This document shows, one piece after another, positions 39,422 through 49,892 of a stretch of 64,000 nucleotides of DNA. This DNA is from JABFRJ01 sp963847145 (GTDB lineage: Bacteria; Pseudomonadota; Alphaproteobacteria; Rhizobiales; Hyphomicrobiaceae). How positions within the stretch are numbered: the first letter of the stretch is position 1; each line of letters starts with the position of its first letter. The notes under the pieces are model-generated. The model did no database searches, was not told where the DNA came from, and saw only the letters and a program-made list of their open reading frames with translations. Location of the stretch: NCBI GenBank assembly GCA_963847145.1, contig CAWJYN010000011.1, positions 1-64,000 on the forward strand, written 5' to 3'. A program made the position numbers and the translations under genes.

Positions 39422-40751
39422 TCAAACGCTACCGACTTTGTAGCCGAACATTTTGGGTACGTAGAGTACGATGTCGGGGAAGATGATCATCAGGAACAGC
39501 GCGACCACCAGCACCGCGACGAAGCCCCAGATCTCGCTGATCATCTCTTTAAGCGGAATGCCCGTCACCGCGTTGACCACGAACAACAGCACGCCATAGG
39601 GCGGCGTGATCAGCCCGATCATGCAATTGACGACGGTGACCACGCCGAAGTGCACCAGATCAATACCGAGTTTGCGGCAGGTCGGAATGAACAATGGCAC
39701 GATCACCAGAATGATCGTCGAGGCGTCGAGCAGACAGCCGAGGATCAGGAACAGCACGTTGATCGACAGCATGAACGCCAGCGGCGAGACGTTGAGCCCC
39801 GCCATCAACACCTCGACCTTGGCGGGGATCTGTTCGGACGCGATGATGTAGTTAAAGATCAACGAGGCACCGATGACCAGCCCGACCGACGCTGTGGCCT
39901 TGCCGCTTTCAGCGAACACGCCGTGCAGTTTGCGCCAGGTCAGCGCACGGTAGAGAACGGCGGCAACGAGCAGGGCATACAGCGCGGCGAGTGCGGCCGC
40001 TTCCGTTGTGGTGACGAGACCGGCGAGCTGCGGGAACAGCATTTCACCATAGATGCAGGTGAGCAAAAACACCGGCATCATCAACGCGGGGAACGCCTGC
40101 ACCGTCAACGCCGGCAATTCGCGCAGCGGCACGGAGCGCTCAACGGGGAAGTTGCGCTTCACGGCGACGCGCCAGTTGAAGAACATGAGCACGAGGCCCA
40201 TCAGCACGCCGGGCAGAATGCCACCCATGAACAGGTAGCCGATGGAGGCGTTGGAGACGAGCGCGTACATCACCATCGGGATCGACGGTGGGATGATCGG
40301 GCCGATGGTGGCGGCAGCACCCGTGATCGCTGCCGCATAGCCGCGCGAGTAGCGGCCGTCCTTGGTCATCATCGGAATAATGATTTTGCCAAGCCCGACC
40401 GCGTCGGCGACGGCGGAGCCAGACATGCCGGCAAAGATCATGTTGGCGACGACGTTGACGTGGCCGAGCCCGCCACGGAAGCGGCCAACGAGCGCGATGC
40501 AGAACCGCAGCAGGCGCTCGCTGATCTGGCCAGCATTCATGATGTTGGCTGCGGTGATGAATAGCGGGATCGCCAGCAGCAGCGGGCTGTCATAGATGCC
40601 CTGGATCATCTGCTCGGCGGCGAGCGCCAGATCCTGGCCCTTGAGCAATCAGATAGACGACAGCGGCGGCGATCATGGCGAGCGAGATCGGCGCGCCAAG
40701 AAGCGCCAGCGCCAGCAGCACCAGGATACAGGGATGAACGGATCCGATCAC
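39422..40751 (-). CDS. dctM: TRAP transporter large permease (DctM type), one frameshift
   Basis: The large membrane subunit of a tripartite ATP-independent periplasmic transporter. The main frame carries NIMNAGQISERLLRFCIALV, VANMIFAGMSGSAVADAVGL and ITPPYGVLLFVVNAVTGIPL, standard DctM signatures. The first 37 residues (GSVHPCILVLLALALLGAPI, then SLAMIAAAVVYLIAQ) are in another frame. One extra G near 40637 separates them from GQDLALAAEQMIQ. With the base removed, the GTG at 40751 starts a protein of about 442 residues, overlapping the dctQ stop as GTGA. Confidence 0.9.
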
Positions 40752-41330
40752 TTGGCCCCGGCGGCTGGTGTTTCGAGGCCCGCGGACGAGATCAGCAACA
40801 GGGCCGTCAGGCGTCTCGTAGGCCTCACCCATCATCAAGCGGACAGCGCGGAGGCGTAGCGCCAGATGATGGCGACCGCGAAGGCGAGATAGATGTGTAA
40901 ATGGTGGAGACGAGATCGGCTTGCCGCCGGTGAAGGAATCTGCGCATCGTCGAGTTGGGTTTGCCGAGCTTGTAGAGGAACGCGAGGTAGGTCCACACAG
41001 CCGGCAGTGACCAGGCGAACAGAGCCGGCAATGGCCAGCGAGGTGATGATCGACATACGCTTTGCGGCATTGGCGATGCCGAACAAATTGTAGATCATGT
41101 CGAACTTGACGTGGTCGCTTTCGACGAGCACGAACGCGCCGCCGAAAAACACCATCCACACCATACAGGTGGACTGAGGTCGAGTGTCCAGATGAAAGTC
41201 GCCGCCGAGCTGATACTTGGCGAGATAGCGCGTCATGATCTGCAGGATGAAGACGCAGAACATCATGGCCATCAGCAAGGCCATGACGTCGTCGGCAGCG
41301 CCGGTTGAGCCAGCCGCGCAGGTTCGTCAT
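40748..41330 (-). pseudogene. dctQ: TRAP transporter small permease (DctQ type), heavily frameshifted
   Basis: Pieces of a DctQ protein occur in order but in different frames: MTNLRGWLNR, DVMALLMAMMFCVFILQIMT, VWMVFFGGAFVLVESDHVKF, LFAWSLPAVWTYLAFLYKLG, IYLAFAVAIIWRYASAL, MMGEAYETPDGPVAD and a tail SSAGLETPAAGAK ending at 40748. At least four or five small indels are needed (about 41302, 41012, 40930, 40845 and 40790). Either this stretch is poorly sequenced or the gene is decaying. It lies between dctM and dctP in the normal operon order. Confidence 0.8.
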
Positions 41331-41412
41331 GAAATCCCCCGATCTCATTGTCCCGCATCGGCGAAAACGGGCGCGAACGTCGACGGGGTCGTGCCGCCCC
41401 GTCGTCACGCGA

Positions 41413-42406
41413 TCACTTGACGGCGTTGATCTTGTCGACCATGCCAGCTGGCCAGTCCTTGGAGAACTTGGAGCCGAGGTAGTCCTTCTGCACCTTGGTG
41501 CGGAAGGCTTCGAGGTCCGGCGTATAAACCTTCAGGCCTTTTTCTTTGAAGAACGCTTCCAGCTCGCCTTCAAGCTTCAATTGCGCCTGACGGCCCTTTT
41601 CGCAGGCCGCTTCCGACGCATTCTAGAAGTGTCTTCTGCTGCTCGGGCTTGAACGCGTCCCAGATCTTCTTGGAGATGGCGAGATAGTTCTGGTCGACGA
41701 GGTGCGAGCTGAGAACGATCTGCTTGGTCACTTCGAAGAACTTGCTGTCGCGCACGGTCGGCAGCGGGTTGTCCTGGCCATCGACGGCACCGGTCTGCAA
41801 GGCGGTATAGAGTTCGCCGAACGCCATCGGTAGTGGCGATGCACCGAGCGCGGTGCCGAGGAACAGCCAAGCTTCCGACGGCGGCATGCGCAGACGCACG
41901 CCCGCCATATCGGCCGGCGTCTTGATTTCCTTGTCGGTGCGCAGGTTGATCTGGCGGCGGCCGAGATACATGACCGACAGCAGCTTGACGCCGAGCTTGT
42001 CTTCGGTGGCCTTCTTGAGATCGTTCAGCAGGTCGGACGCGAACACTTTCTTCTGGTGGTCGGCGTCGCGCAGCAGGTAGCCAGCTGTGAAGATGGACCA
42101 GCCGGGGATCAGCTGCGAGAGTTCCTGCGGCGAGGTGATCGACATTTCCAGGTTGCCGCGGGCGATAGCTTCGAGCTCGGTGCCCTGCTTGAACAGCGTT
42201 GAGTTCCAATGTGGCTGAAAATCAGCGAAATCCTTGATGGCGGGGCCGAACACTTCGAGCAGGGCAACCGCGCGCTGGTCGGTGGCGGTCATGGGGCCAG
42301 ACAGGCGCAGAACAGGCTTGGTTTGCGCGTATGCGGTATGGCCGGTGGCGGCCAGAGTGGCAGCTGTGCTCAGTCCGGCGAGCACGTGGCGACGTGACAT
42401 AGTCAT
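41413..42406 (-). CDS. dctP: TRAP transporter substrate-binding protein (DctP type), one frameshift
   Basis: A periplasmic binding protein with an RR-containing signal (SRRHVLAGLSTAATLAATGH). The body has NSTLFKQGTELEAIARGNLE, IKTPADMAGVRLRMPPSEAW and GAVDGQDNPLPTVRDSKFFE, typical of DctP/YiaO-family proteins. Near 41622 an extra base breaks the frame. Beyond it the natural end continues NASEAACEKGRQAQLKLEGE to AGMVDKINAVK at 41413. The length is 3n+1. Strong SD GGAGG eight bases before the ATG at 42406. The substrate is probably a dicarboxylate or other organic acid, but is not certain. Confidence 0.9.
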
Positions 42407-42636
42407 CTGAATTCCTCCCGATTACAGCAGCGCGCGTTTCCCCGACGCTGTTCAGCAGGTCGGGTATCAGATCGCCGCTTGACAGGCAAATCAGGGACGA
42501 AAGTGTTGTTGGTCTTAGCCCAGATCATGCATCAGACTTGATGAAAACAGGATTGGCTGTGGCGTAGATCGTTGAAAGCGCGTAGCAAACCGTTGTCGAG
42601 ACGAGCGTGCTTGCGTCGCAACGGAACGCCACAGCC

Positions 42637-43980
42637 ATGGACGACTTAACACCGCTTCGCTTCGATCTGCCAGCCGTCTCGCGCAAGAAGCTCACAGTCG
42701 ATTTCGATGGCGGCAACCAGTCGTCGGACGCGGGCGTGCTGCTGCTGCGGGCGGCCGAACAGAAGACCGGCGTCATCCGCCGGATGGCGGTTGCGCTGCC
42801 CGACCGGCGCGCCCCCCTGCGCATTCGCCACCACTTCACCGAGATCATCGGCGCGCGCGTGTTCGGCATCTGCGAAGGCTATGAGGATGGCATCGACCAT
42901 GATCGCCTGCGTCACGACCCGGCGCTGAAGATGGCTGTTGGCCGCTGTCCCGAGAGCGGTGCGCCGCTGGCTTCGCAATCGACCATCAGCCGCTTCGAGA
43001 ATGCGCCGACGAAGACGGATGCTGCGCGGTTGGCGGGCGCCCTCGTCGATCAGTTCACAACTCATGTCACGCCATCGCAGCGCGATATCTTCGACATCGA
43101 CGACACGTTCGACGCCGCTCACGGCGGCCAGCAGCTGACGTTCTGGAATGCGCATCACGACGAACGCGGCTTTGCGCCGATGCACGTTTATCATGCTGGC
43201 AGCGGACTTCTGGTGGCGACGATCCTGCGGCCGGCCAAGACGCCGAACGGCGTCGAAGTGCGCACCGTCATCAAGCATCTGACGATGCGCATCCGCAAAA
43301 ACTGGCAACAGTCTGCGCCCAAAAAAGAGCCGAACATCGTGTGGCGCGGTGATAGCCATTATGGCCGCGCCGAGGGTATGGACTGGTGCGATGCCAACGG
43401 CGTTGGCTATATCTTCGGCTTCGCCGGTAACAGCGTGCTCGACGCCATGGTTGCGGACACGGCGCGCCACCTGCGTTTCTGGCATGCGATCTCGGATCAG
43501 CCGAAATTGCGCTGCTATAAAGCGCTTGAATACCAAGCGGGTAGCTGGTCAACCCCGCGCCAAATCATTGCGCGCATCGAGGTCGCGCTGCGGCCCGATC
43601 CTCAGCCCAACGATCCGAACGGCATGCGGCAGGAGGTCGATGTTCGCTATGTCGTCACCTCGCTCAAGGGCGATGCCGAGCGGCTTTATGAGGGCGTCTA
43701 CTGCCAGCGCGGCCAAGCCGAGAACCTGATCAAGCTGCACAAAGCGCAGTTGGCGTCCGATCGCACCTCATGTCATTCGGCGACGGCCAACCAGGTGCGC
43801 CTGATGCTGCACACAGCCGCGTTCTGGTTGATGCACACAGTCCGCGCGGCGATCCCCGAGGGGCATGCGCTGGCGCGCGCCGAGTTCAACACACTGCGCC
43901 TGCGTTTGCTCAAGATTGCTGCCCGCGTCGTGGAACACGCGTTAGCCCGGTGCGCGCCGCGACGACGCGTCTTGCGCTAG
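42637..43980 (+). CDS. IS1380-family transposase
   Basis: A 447-residue DDE transposase. The family signature VDFDGGNQSSDAGVLLLRAA at the N-terminus, DIFDIDDTFDAAHGGQQLTF with the first catalytic Asp, VWRGDSHYGRAEGMDWCDA with the second Asp, and YCQRGQAENLIKLHKAQLAS with the catalytic Glu are all present. The protein looks complete except that the last 20 or so residues (HALARCAPRRRVLR) do not match the usual end, which may be a late frameshift. Terminal inverted repeats and the target duplication could not be identified, so the limits of the element are not given. It stands 230 bases upstream of the divergent dctP start. Confidence 0.92.
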   Translation: MDDLTPLRFDLPAVSRKKLTVDFDGGNQSSDAGVLLLRAAEQKTGVIRRMAVALPDRRAPLRIRHHFTEIIGARVFGICEGYEDGIDHDRLRHDPALKMAVGRCPESGAPLASQSTISRFENAPTKTDAARLAGALVDQFTTHVTPSQRDIFDIDDTFDAAHGGQQLTFWNAHHDERGFAPMHVYHAGSGLLVATILRPAKTPNGVEVRTVIKHLTMRIRKNWQQSAPKKEPNIVWRGDSHYGRAEGMDWCDANGVGYIFGFAGNSVLDAMVADTARHLRFWHAISDQPKLRCYKALEYQAGSWSTPRQIIARIEVALRPDPQPNDPNGMRQEVDVRYVVTSLKGDAERLYEGVYCQRGQAENLIKLHKAQLASDRTSCHSATANQVRLMLHTAAFWLMHTVRAAIPEGHALARAEFNTLRLRLLKIAARVVEHALARCAPRRRVLR

Positions 43981-44111
43981 AGAGGATGCGGCGGGCCAAG
44001 GAGCAGCGCGGCTTCCGCTTGGCAGGGTCAAGATTGAGGCGGCAGCATACCTGTTGGCGATGCGTCCGTATCGGCGCAGCGATTATACCGGCGCACGCGC
44101 CAGAAACAGCC

Positions 44112-44143
44112 CGGCCCCCACTCTGGGAGAAGAGTGAGGGCCG
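44112..44143. terminator. Strong GC-rich hairpin downstream of the transposase
   Basis: Thirteen bases at 44112-44124 (CGGCCCCCACTCT) pair with 44131-44143 (AGAGTGAGGGCCG) with one mismatch and a six-base loop. No T run follows on the plus strand. It could stop transcription leaving the transposase or arriving from the small gene on the minus strand. Confidence 0.55.
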
Positions 44144-44234
44144 TGTTGCGCTGTCAGTCAGGCTATATTTAGTGGGCGTAGTGTGATTTTGTCAACGGAT
44201 TATTAAGCTTCGGTTCGATTTGTTTTCCGGGCCG

Positions 44235-44441
44235 CTATTTGAGCGCGGCTGCATTGATAGGTTTGAACAGGCCGGCGGCGGCGTTAGGCGTGCTCGGTTG
44301 CATGCTTTCCAGTAGACCAGAGATCAGCAGTGCGGACGTGACAATAAAACAAGCCGTCATGCCAGCGCGGGCAAGGAGACTTGAGCGCACGCCATATGTA
44401 GGGGTTTGCCGGTCTGCCTGTGCCATCGCCTTGCGCCTCAT
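44235..44441 (-). CDS. Small hypothetical single-pass membrane protein
   Basis: A 68-residue protein with one hydrophobic helix (MTACFIVTSALLISGLL) between a polar N-terminus and a short Ala/Pro tail. Composition and length are plausible for a small membrane protein, but no family is recognised. The ATG at 44441 is the chosen start, with 44426 also possible. The neighbouring region is lower in GC than the rest of the window, in line with insertion of foreign DNA around the IS element. Confidence 0.35.
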   Translation of the reverse strand: MRRKAMAQADRQTPTYGVRSSLLARAGMTACFIVTSALLISGLLESMQPSTPNAAAGLFKPINAAALK

Positions 44442-44652
44442 GCTGATCGGAGAAATTCGGTGTTGAGTAATTTGTAACCGATAACTTCGCGTTAGTCTAT
44501 TTGATCCACCTGCCAGAGTAAATTTCAGTAACAATTGGAGATTAAATTGGAGAATAGATGTTTATAGATTGTGCCATATTGAGACACGAAGTGAATACGA
44601 GCCCTTTTCGCCGGGCTCCTCCGCGCCTGGCGGTCAGGGTGTGTGTCAGTTT

Positions 44653-47479
44653 TCAGAATTGTTTGAGCAGCCGCTCCAAATACTCCAGCTCGAATGTCGG
44701 CCGGGTGTTTTCGCCGAGGCGGCGGCGGAGCTCTTCAAGGATCTCGCGGGCGCGTTGCACATCGATCTGATCTGGAACTTTCACACCGGTGCCGGGATCG
44801 GAGCCATCGGTCTGGCTCTGCGCGCGGCCGAGGGGATCGAGCTGCGGGGGCACGCCGTTTGGTCCCTGACCATTGCCACGGCCGGCGCGCTGGCCGCGCT
44901 GTTTGGCCATCTGCTCAGCCATGGAGCGGGCCCCCTGGCGCAGGCTGTCGAGCGCACGCGCTTCAGCATCGGCGGCACCTTCGAGATCGCCACCACGCAA
45001 GGCCTTCTCGGCTTCTTCCATGGCCTTGCCGGCATCACCAAATTGCTGCGGGCTGTCGATGCCAGCCTGGCCCATGCCGCGCTGGAGTTTGTCGAGCATG
45101 CCGCGCAATGCTTGTTGGCGGTCACCGAGGCTTTGGCCACCCTGGCCTTGCCCCGCCCCTGACCTTGCCCCTGCCCCTGACCTTGGCCCTGGCCTTGTTG
45201 GCCCTGCCCTTGGCCGGGTTGCCGCTGGCCTTGCTGACCTGGTTGGCCTTTTGGCCGGGCTGACCGTTTTGCCCACGTTGACCTTGCTGGCCACGCTGTC
45301 CTTGTTGACCTTGGCCTTGACCTTGACCTTGCTGCCCCTGTTGACCCTGCTGACCTTGATCGCCCTGCTGGCCCTGGCGCTGCTGCCGGAACGTGTCGTC
45401 GAGTAACTGCTGCTCCTTGCCCAGCAGCTCACCCAGTTCGTTCATGAGCTGCTGCCCCTGCCCGCCCTGTTGGCCTTGTTGGCCAGCCATGCGGCCAGAC
45501 TGCAAGCGGTCCATCAGGTCGCTCAATTCGGAGAGCATCTGCTGGGCTTGATCGCGGTTGCCCGAGCGCGCCATGTTTTCGAGGTTCTGCATCATCTGCT
45601 CAAGGTCTTTGGACGAGAGCATCTGGCTCGGGTCCATGCCCTGGCTGTCCATCGGTGGCTGGTTTTCGGCGTTCTTGGCAAGCTCCTGCATGAAGTTGGC
45701 CATCGCCTGCCGCAGCTCTTGCATCAGCTGCTTGAGTTCCTCGTCGGAGGCACCCTCTTCGAGGGCCTTGCGGAGCTTGTCCTGGGCGGCCTTGAGCGCA
45801 CGTTCGGCGTCCGATAGCGAGCCATCTTCGATGCGCAGCGCGATCTGCCAGAGTTGGGCTGCGGCGCTGTTGCGGGCGGAGCGCGAATTGTCGTGAAGCA
45901 GTCGCCAGTAGACCGAGCGCAAGCCAAGGTAGACGTGGGTGTCTTTGACGCCGCTCTCCGGCGCCAGGGTAATCGCATCCAGCGCACGCAGCACCTGACG
46001 GCGCTGGCGGGGATCATCGACGAGTGCGCGGCGTTGCTCGACGACCGCGCGGGCGAGCGGTTTGGAGAACTGCCGGGCGGGCAGCACCATCTTACGCGGT
46101 TCGGTCTTACCGGTCTGACCGGCGACGTCCTTGGCGATAAGCGTGAGCGTAACCGGCAAGCCAGCCCAGATGTGATCGCCGAGTTCATGCAGGCTGACGC
46201 CGGTTGCTTCTTTCGCGTAGGACTGGGGTAAACGGATCGTCAGGTGTGGCGGGCGCTCATAGGGCGGGCGGGGACCTTTGACCTTTTCAGCGCGCGCCCA
46301 GGCGTTGGCGGACGTATCGGCCTTCTCGCGCAGACGCGTGATGCGGCCTTCAAGGGAAGCGACGCCGTAATCGTCTTCGACCTTGTAGGGAACGCGGAGA
46401 GCGCCGCGCAGTGAGCGTTCAGGCTCGCGCGTAAACGAAACCTTCGGGGGATTGTCCGGGATGACGGTGAAGGTCCAGCGGGCAAGCTCCGAGGTCCCCG
46501 ACAGCACGCGCACAACACCGCCTGTTTTAATCTCGGCTTTCAGTTCGGTGACATCGCTGGTTTCAACGACCGCTGGGACGGCCGGTGCGGCGGCACCAGC
46601 AGCCGGCGCAGCACCTGCCGCGACTGTTGGGTCAACGGCGGCGGCGGGCTTCGGAAGTTCGATGCGCAACGGCTTCGGTGCGGGTGTGCCGGCCGGATGT
46701 TCCGGGATGATCTCGATCGCAAGATTCTTGATGCCACCTGAGGTGCGGACGAACAACGTACTGTTGACTGGGATTTCACTCGGTGTTGCTGACGAGGTTT
46801 TCAGCACTGCCAAGCCACGCGCGCCGTCGGCGAGCATGACAGGAGCCTTGCCGGTGTAGGGCGGCGGCGTGACCCAGGCATCAAGCCGGGCATCGGCAGA
46901 CTTGGCGAGCGGCCCAAAGCGGAAGGCGGCGGCCAGCCGATCATCGGCCGCGTCGCCAGCGAGGACAGCCATCGTGCCAACGGCGAGGACGCCGAGCGCG
47001 CGCAGCGCGAGCGGATCGCGCCGGTCGGTGCGGGGGGACGGATTGCCGACGCGCAGGCGCGCGATGGCGTCGGCCAGCCGGGATTTGTGGGCCGCCCAGA
47101 TGTGGGCCGCGACGGGATCGGTGGTGGCGGCGGTGACGGTGTCCTCATAGGCCGAGGCCGGACGGTGCGGGACGCCCGAGCGCTGTTCAATGCGGCGGAC
47201 GGCGGCGTCGCGGCTGGGGGCTTGGATGCGGGCCAGCGACAGCAGGATGCCAAGGGCTACCAGCCCAAACGCGCCAAGCACGGCCTTGTGGGCCACCTCG
47301 GACAGCATCGGCCACAGGCCCGCCATCGACACGCCGATGAACAGCAGCGCTAGGCCGATGAGCAGCCACAGCCGTGGCCAGGCGGCTTCGAGAATGAGCG
47401 CTGCCTTGGACAACCGGACCTTTCTCTCGAAGGCGGCGGTCGCGGGGGATGCGGCTGATGTCGGCTTTGACGTGGTCAT
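44653..47479 (-). CDS. TIGR02302/DUF4175 family protein with a Gln-Gly-rich tract, two frameshifts
   Basis: A large protein of about 940 residues. It has two N-terminal helices (about 33-80), another near 165, then a long soluble region with FTVIPDNPPKVSFTREPERS, YKVEDDYGVASLEGRITRLR and ALDAITLAPESGV. A helical region with SDLMDRLQSGRMAG and a very Q/G-rich tract follow, then MLDKLQRGMGQAGI and a C-terminal ILEELRRRLGEN ending in the hydrophobic LEYLERLLKQF. The Q/G tract is interrupted twice, near 45255 (a missing C) and near 45165 (a missing A). Restoring both gives one frame, and the length fits two deletions. The family is alphaproteobacterial, membrane-anchored and of unknown role. Confidence 0.9.
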
Positions 47480-47766
47480 GGGAGGATCATACCACCGGCG
47501 CGAAGTGCAAAATCTGGCATTCGATCACCAAGCGGTGACCGGGCCCTGCCAAGGTACCCAAACCGCACAATAGGGTTAAATCGCGGCGCAGCAATAGGGG
47601 GAGCGCGGCGTAAGCGCATGGATACGGCTGGTGGCGGCGCATACGCGATGCGTATCCAAACAATTGACCACCAAAACCGGGGCTGCTACCGCGATGATGT
47701 TTCCCACTGAGACGGCAGCGATGGTCTGCCGCCCCCGACGCCCCCTGACGCTTCTGGAGCCCTGCC

Positions 47767-48465
47767 ATGAATAAACTTTTTCCCTCGGCTGCCAAGGCGC
47801 TTGAGGGCGTGATCAAGGATGGCCAGACGCTGGCGGTGGGTGGGTTCGGCCTATGTGGCATTCCAGAAGCGCTGATCGAAGCAGTCAAGCAGTCAGGGGC
47901 CAAGAACCTGACGGCGATTTCCAACAACGCCGGCGTCGACGGGTTTGGCCTGGGCGTGTTGCTGGAGACGCGACAGGTCAAAAAGATGATCGCGTCATAT
48001 GTGGGCGAGAACAAGGAATTTGAGCGGCAGTACTTGGCCAAGGAGCTTGAGCTCGAGTTCACCCCGCAGGGCACGCTGGCCGAGAAGCTGCGCGCGGGCG
48101 GTGCGGGTATCCCCGCATTCTACACCAAGACGGGCTTCGGGACGATCATTGCCGAGGGCAAGCCGGTCGGCGAGTTCAACGGGCAGAAATACATTCTGGA
48201 ACGATCACTGACGGCGGACGTCGCGCTGGTGAAAGCGTGGAAGGCCGATCCAAGTGGTAACTTGATTTATCGCAAGACGGCGCGGAACTTCAATCCGATG
48301 GTGGCGACGGCCGGCAAGATCACTATTGCCGAGGTCGAGGAAATCGTGCCGATGGGGGCGCTCGATCCCGACAACATCCACACGCCGGGCATCTACGTGC
48401 AGCGGCTGGTGCTGAACGCGCATCCGGAGAAGCGTATTGAACAGCGGACGGTGCGCAAGGCATGA
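47767..48465 (+). CDS. scoA: 3-oxoacid CoA-transferase subunit A
   Basis: A 232-residue alpha subunit of succinyl-CoA:3-oxoacid CoA-transferase. Signatures are DGQTLAVGGFGLCGIPEALI, the LTAISNNAGVDGFGLGVLL segment, and PQGTLAEKLRAGGAGIPAFY followed by KTGFGT. With subunit B it moves CoA from succinyl-CoA to acetoacetate, opening ketone-body or polyhydroxybutyrate use to the TCA cycle. Usually scoB follows immediately; here about 750 bases with a repeat and a cysteine-rich gene lie between. Confidence 0.93.
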   Translation: MNKLFPSAAKALEGVIKDGQTLAVGGFGLCGIPEALIEAVKQSGAKNLTAISNNAGVDGFGLGVLLETRQVKKMIASYVGENKEFERQYLAKELELEFTPQGTLAEKLRAGGAGIPAFYTKTGFGTIIAEGKPVGEFNGQKYILERSLTADVALVKAWKADPSGNLIYRKTARNFNPMVATAGKITIAEVEEIVPMGALDPDNIHTPGIYVQRLVLNAHPEKRIEQRTVRKA

Positions 48466-48506
48466 GATTTTTGGGCAGTAGGCAGTAGGCGCAACGGACG
48501 TAGACT

Positions 48507-48597
48507 GTAGGTTGGGTTAGGTGCCCTTCGCGCGGTAACCCAACATCGCGCGGGAAGTGTTGGGTTAGGCTGCTAAAACGCAGCTAACCTAACCTAC
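48507..48597. repeat. Copy of the GTAGGTTGGGTTA...TAACCTAACCTAC palindromic element
   Basis: It starts GTAGGTTGGGTTAGGTGCCC and ends CTAACCTAACCTAC, with inner GGTAACCCAAC and GTGTTGGGTTAGGCTGC motifs. It lies just after scoA and near GGCAGTAGGCAGTAGGC, suggesting that several repeat types target the same gap. Confidence 0.85.
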
Positions 48598-48630
48598 GGC
48601 ATCATCCCTTAAAGCGGCCAAGTGACAACG

Positions 48631-49083
48631 ATGGCATTGATGAAAAATCGCAAATTCGCAACGGCTTCAGGCTTCGAAACGAGCCAACGCGTGGCGTTTT
48701 ATCATGCGCCCGAGACACAAACTCAGATGCAACGCGCGAACGTGGGCAAAGGCGGCCGCACGCTGAAGCCGGCGACGGCGTTCAGGCCCGAGGGTTTGCC
48801 GCCGGAGACATTCCAGGACGACGATCCCGCAACTGGCGGCGGGCACATTCAATGCCCAGCTTGCAAATGGCAGCCGGACAAAAACAGCCGCTGGTTCTGC
48901 ATCGCCATGGGTCCGCCGGAGAATTTCTCCGCAGGCTGCGGCCACGGCTGGAACACCTTTGATACGCGCGGGACCTGCCCCGGCTGTCAATACCAGTGGC
49001 GGCATACGACATGTCTGAGCTGCACGGTCACGTCACTCCATGGCGACTGGTATGTGGTGCCGGGTAGTGGGTCGCAGCCGTAA
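48631..49083 (+). CDS. Cysteine-rich zinc-ribbon-like hypothetical protein
   Basis: A 150-residue soluble protein with four CxxC/CxH-type knuckles in its C-terminal half: IQCPACKWQPD, WFCIAMGP, FSAGCGHGWNTFDTRGTCPG followed by CQYQWRHTTCLSCTV. Such spacing fits two structural zinc sites. The N-terminal half is polar and unstructured. The enzyme subunits on either side do not need such a partner, and I know no assigned function. The start at 48631 is preferred over a GTG at 48622. Confidence 0.6.
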   Translation: MALMKNRKFATASGFETSQRVAFYHAPETQTQMQRANVGKGGRTLKPATAFRPEGLPPETFQDDDPATGGGHIQCPACKWQPDKNSRWFCIAMGPPENFSAGCGHGWNTFDTRGTCPGCQYQWRHTTCLSCTVTSLHGDWYVVPGSGSQP

Positions 49084-49220
49084 GTGAAATCCGCGCAAGG
49101 GAGGTCACGGCACTCGCCTCAAACATGTCCAACACATACAGAATTTGAAAAACTTCGGGTCGTCGCTTCAAGCACGTGACCCAACCTGCACGACGGTCAT
49201 TTTTCACCAAGGAACCTCTC

Positions 49221-49859
49221 ATGCCCTGGACACGTGAACAGATGGCGCAGCGCGCCGCGCAAGAACTCAAAGACGGCTACTATGTGAACCTCGGCATCGG
49301 TCTGCCAACGCTCGTGTCGAATTACATTCCGGACGGAATGACGGTGATGTTGCAATCCGAGAACGGCCTGCTCGGCATTGGCCCGTTCCCGATGGAGAAC
49401 GAGGTGGATCCAGATCTCATCAATGCTGGCAAGCAGACGATAACGACGCTTCCCGGCTCAGCGATTTTTTCCTCATCCGATAGCTTCGCGATGATCCGCG
49501 GTGGGCACATCAATCTCGCCATCCTCGGCGCCATGCAGGTGTCCGAGCACGGGGATCTCGCCAACTGGATGATCCCGGGCAAGATGGTCAAAGGTATGGG
49601 CGGCGCGATGGATCTCGTCGCCGGCGTCGAACGCGTCATCGTCGTGATGGAGCACACGGCTAAGAAAAAAGATGGCGGGATTGATCTGAAAATTCTGCCC
49701 AAATGCACGTTGCCGCTGACTGGCGTCGGCGTGATCAACATGATCATCACCGATCTCGGCGTGCTCGAATGCGGCAAAGATGGGTTGAAGCTTGTCGAAC
49801 TGGCACCCGGCGTGACGAAAGAAGAAATGGCCGAGAAGACCGGGGCGAAAGTGCATTGA
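49221..49859 (+). CDS. scoB: 3-oxoacid CoA-transferase subunit B
   Basis: A 212-residue beta subunit. The active-site glutamate that carries CoA as a thioester is E47 in MLQSENGLLGIGPFP. YYVNLGIGLPTLVSNYIP precedes it; GGHINLAILGAMQVSEHGDL and GGIDLKILPKCTLPLTGVG follow. The start ATG at 49221 has AAGGA upstream. It completes the enzyme whose A subunit is at 47767. Confidence 0.94.
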   Translation: MPWTREQMAQRAAQELKDGYYVNLGIGLPTLVSNYIPDGMTVMLQSENGLLGIGPFPMENEVDPDLINAGKQTITTLPGSAIFSSSDSFAMIRGGHINLAILGAMQVSEHGDLANWMIPGKMVKGMGGAMDLVAGVERVIVVMEHTAKKKDGGIDLKILPKCTLPLTGVGVINMIITDLGVLECGKDGLKLVELAPGVTKEEMAEKTGAKVH

Positions 49860-49892
49860 AGACGACGCGGCCAGAGCGCGAGGGCAAGAACC

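Noticed and set aside
39278..40564. Open frame of about 428 codons on the plus strand across dctM
   Set aside because: Antisense to the TRAP permease; the product is an H/D/E/R-rich string with no motif.
43770..44186. Open frame of 138 codons overlapping the transposase 3' end
   Set aside because: Mostly a shadow of the transposase. Its tail could hold the frameshifted transposase C-terminus, but I could not match it to the family end.
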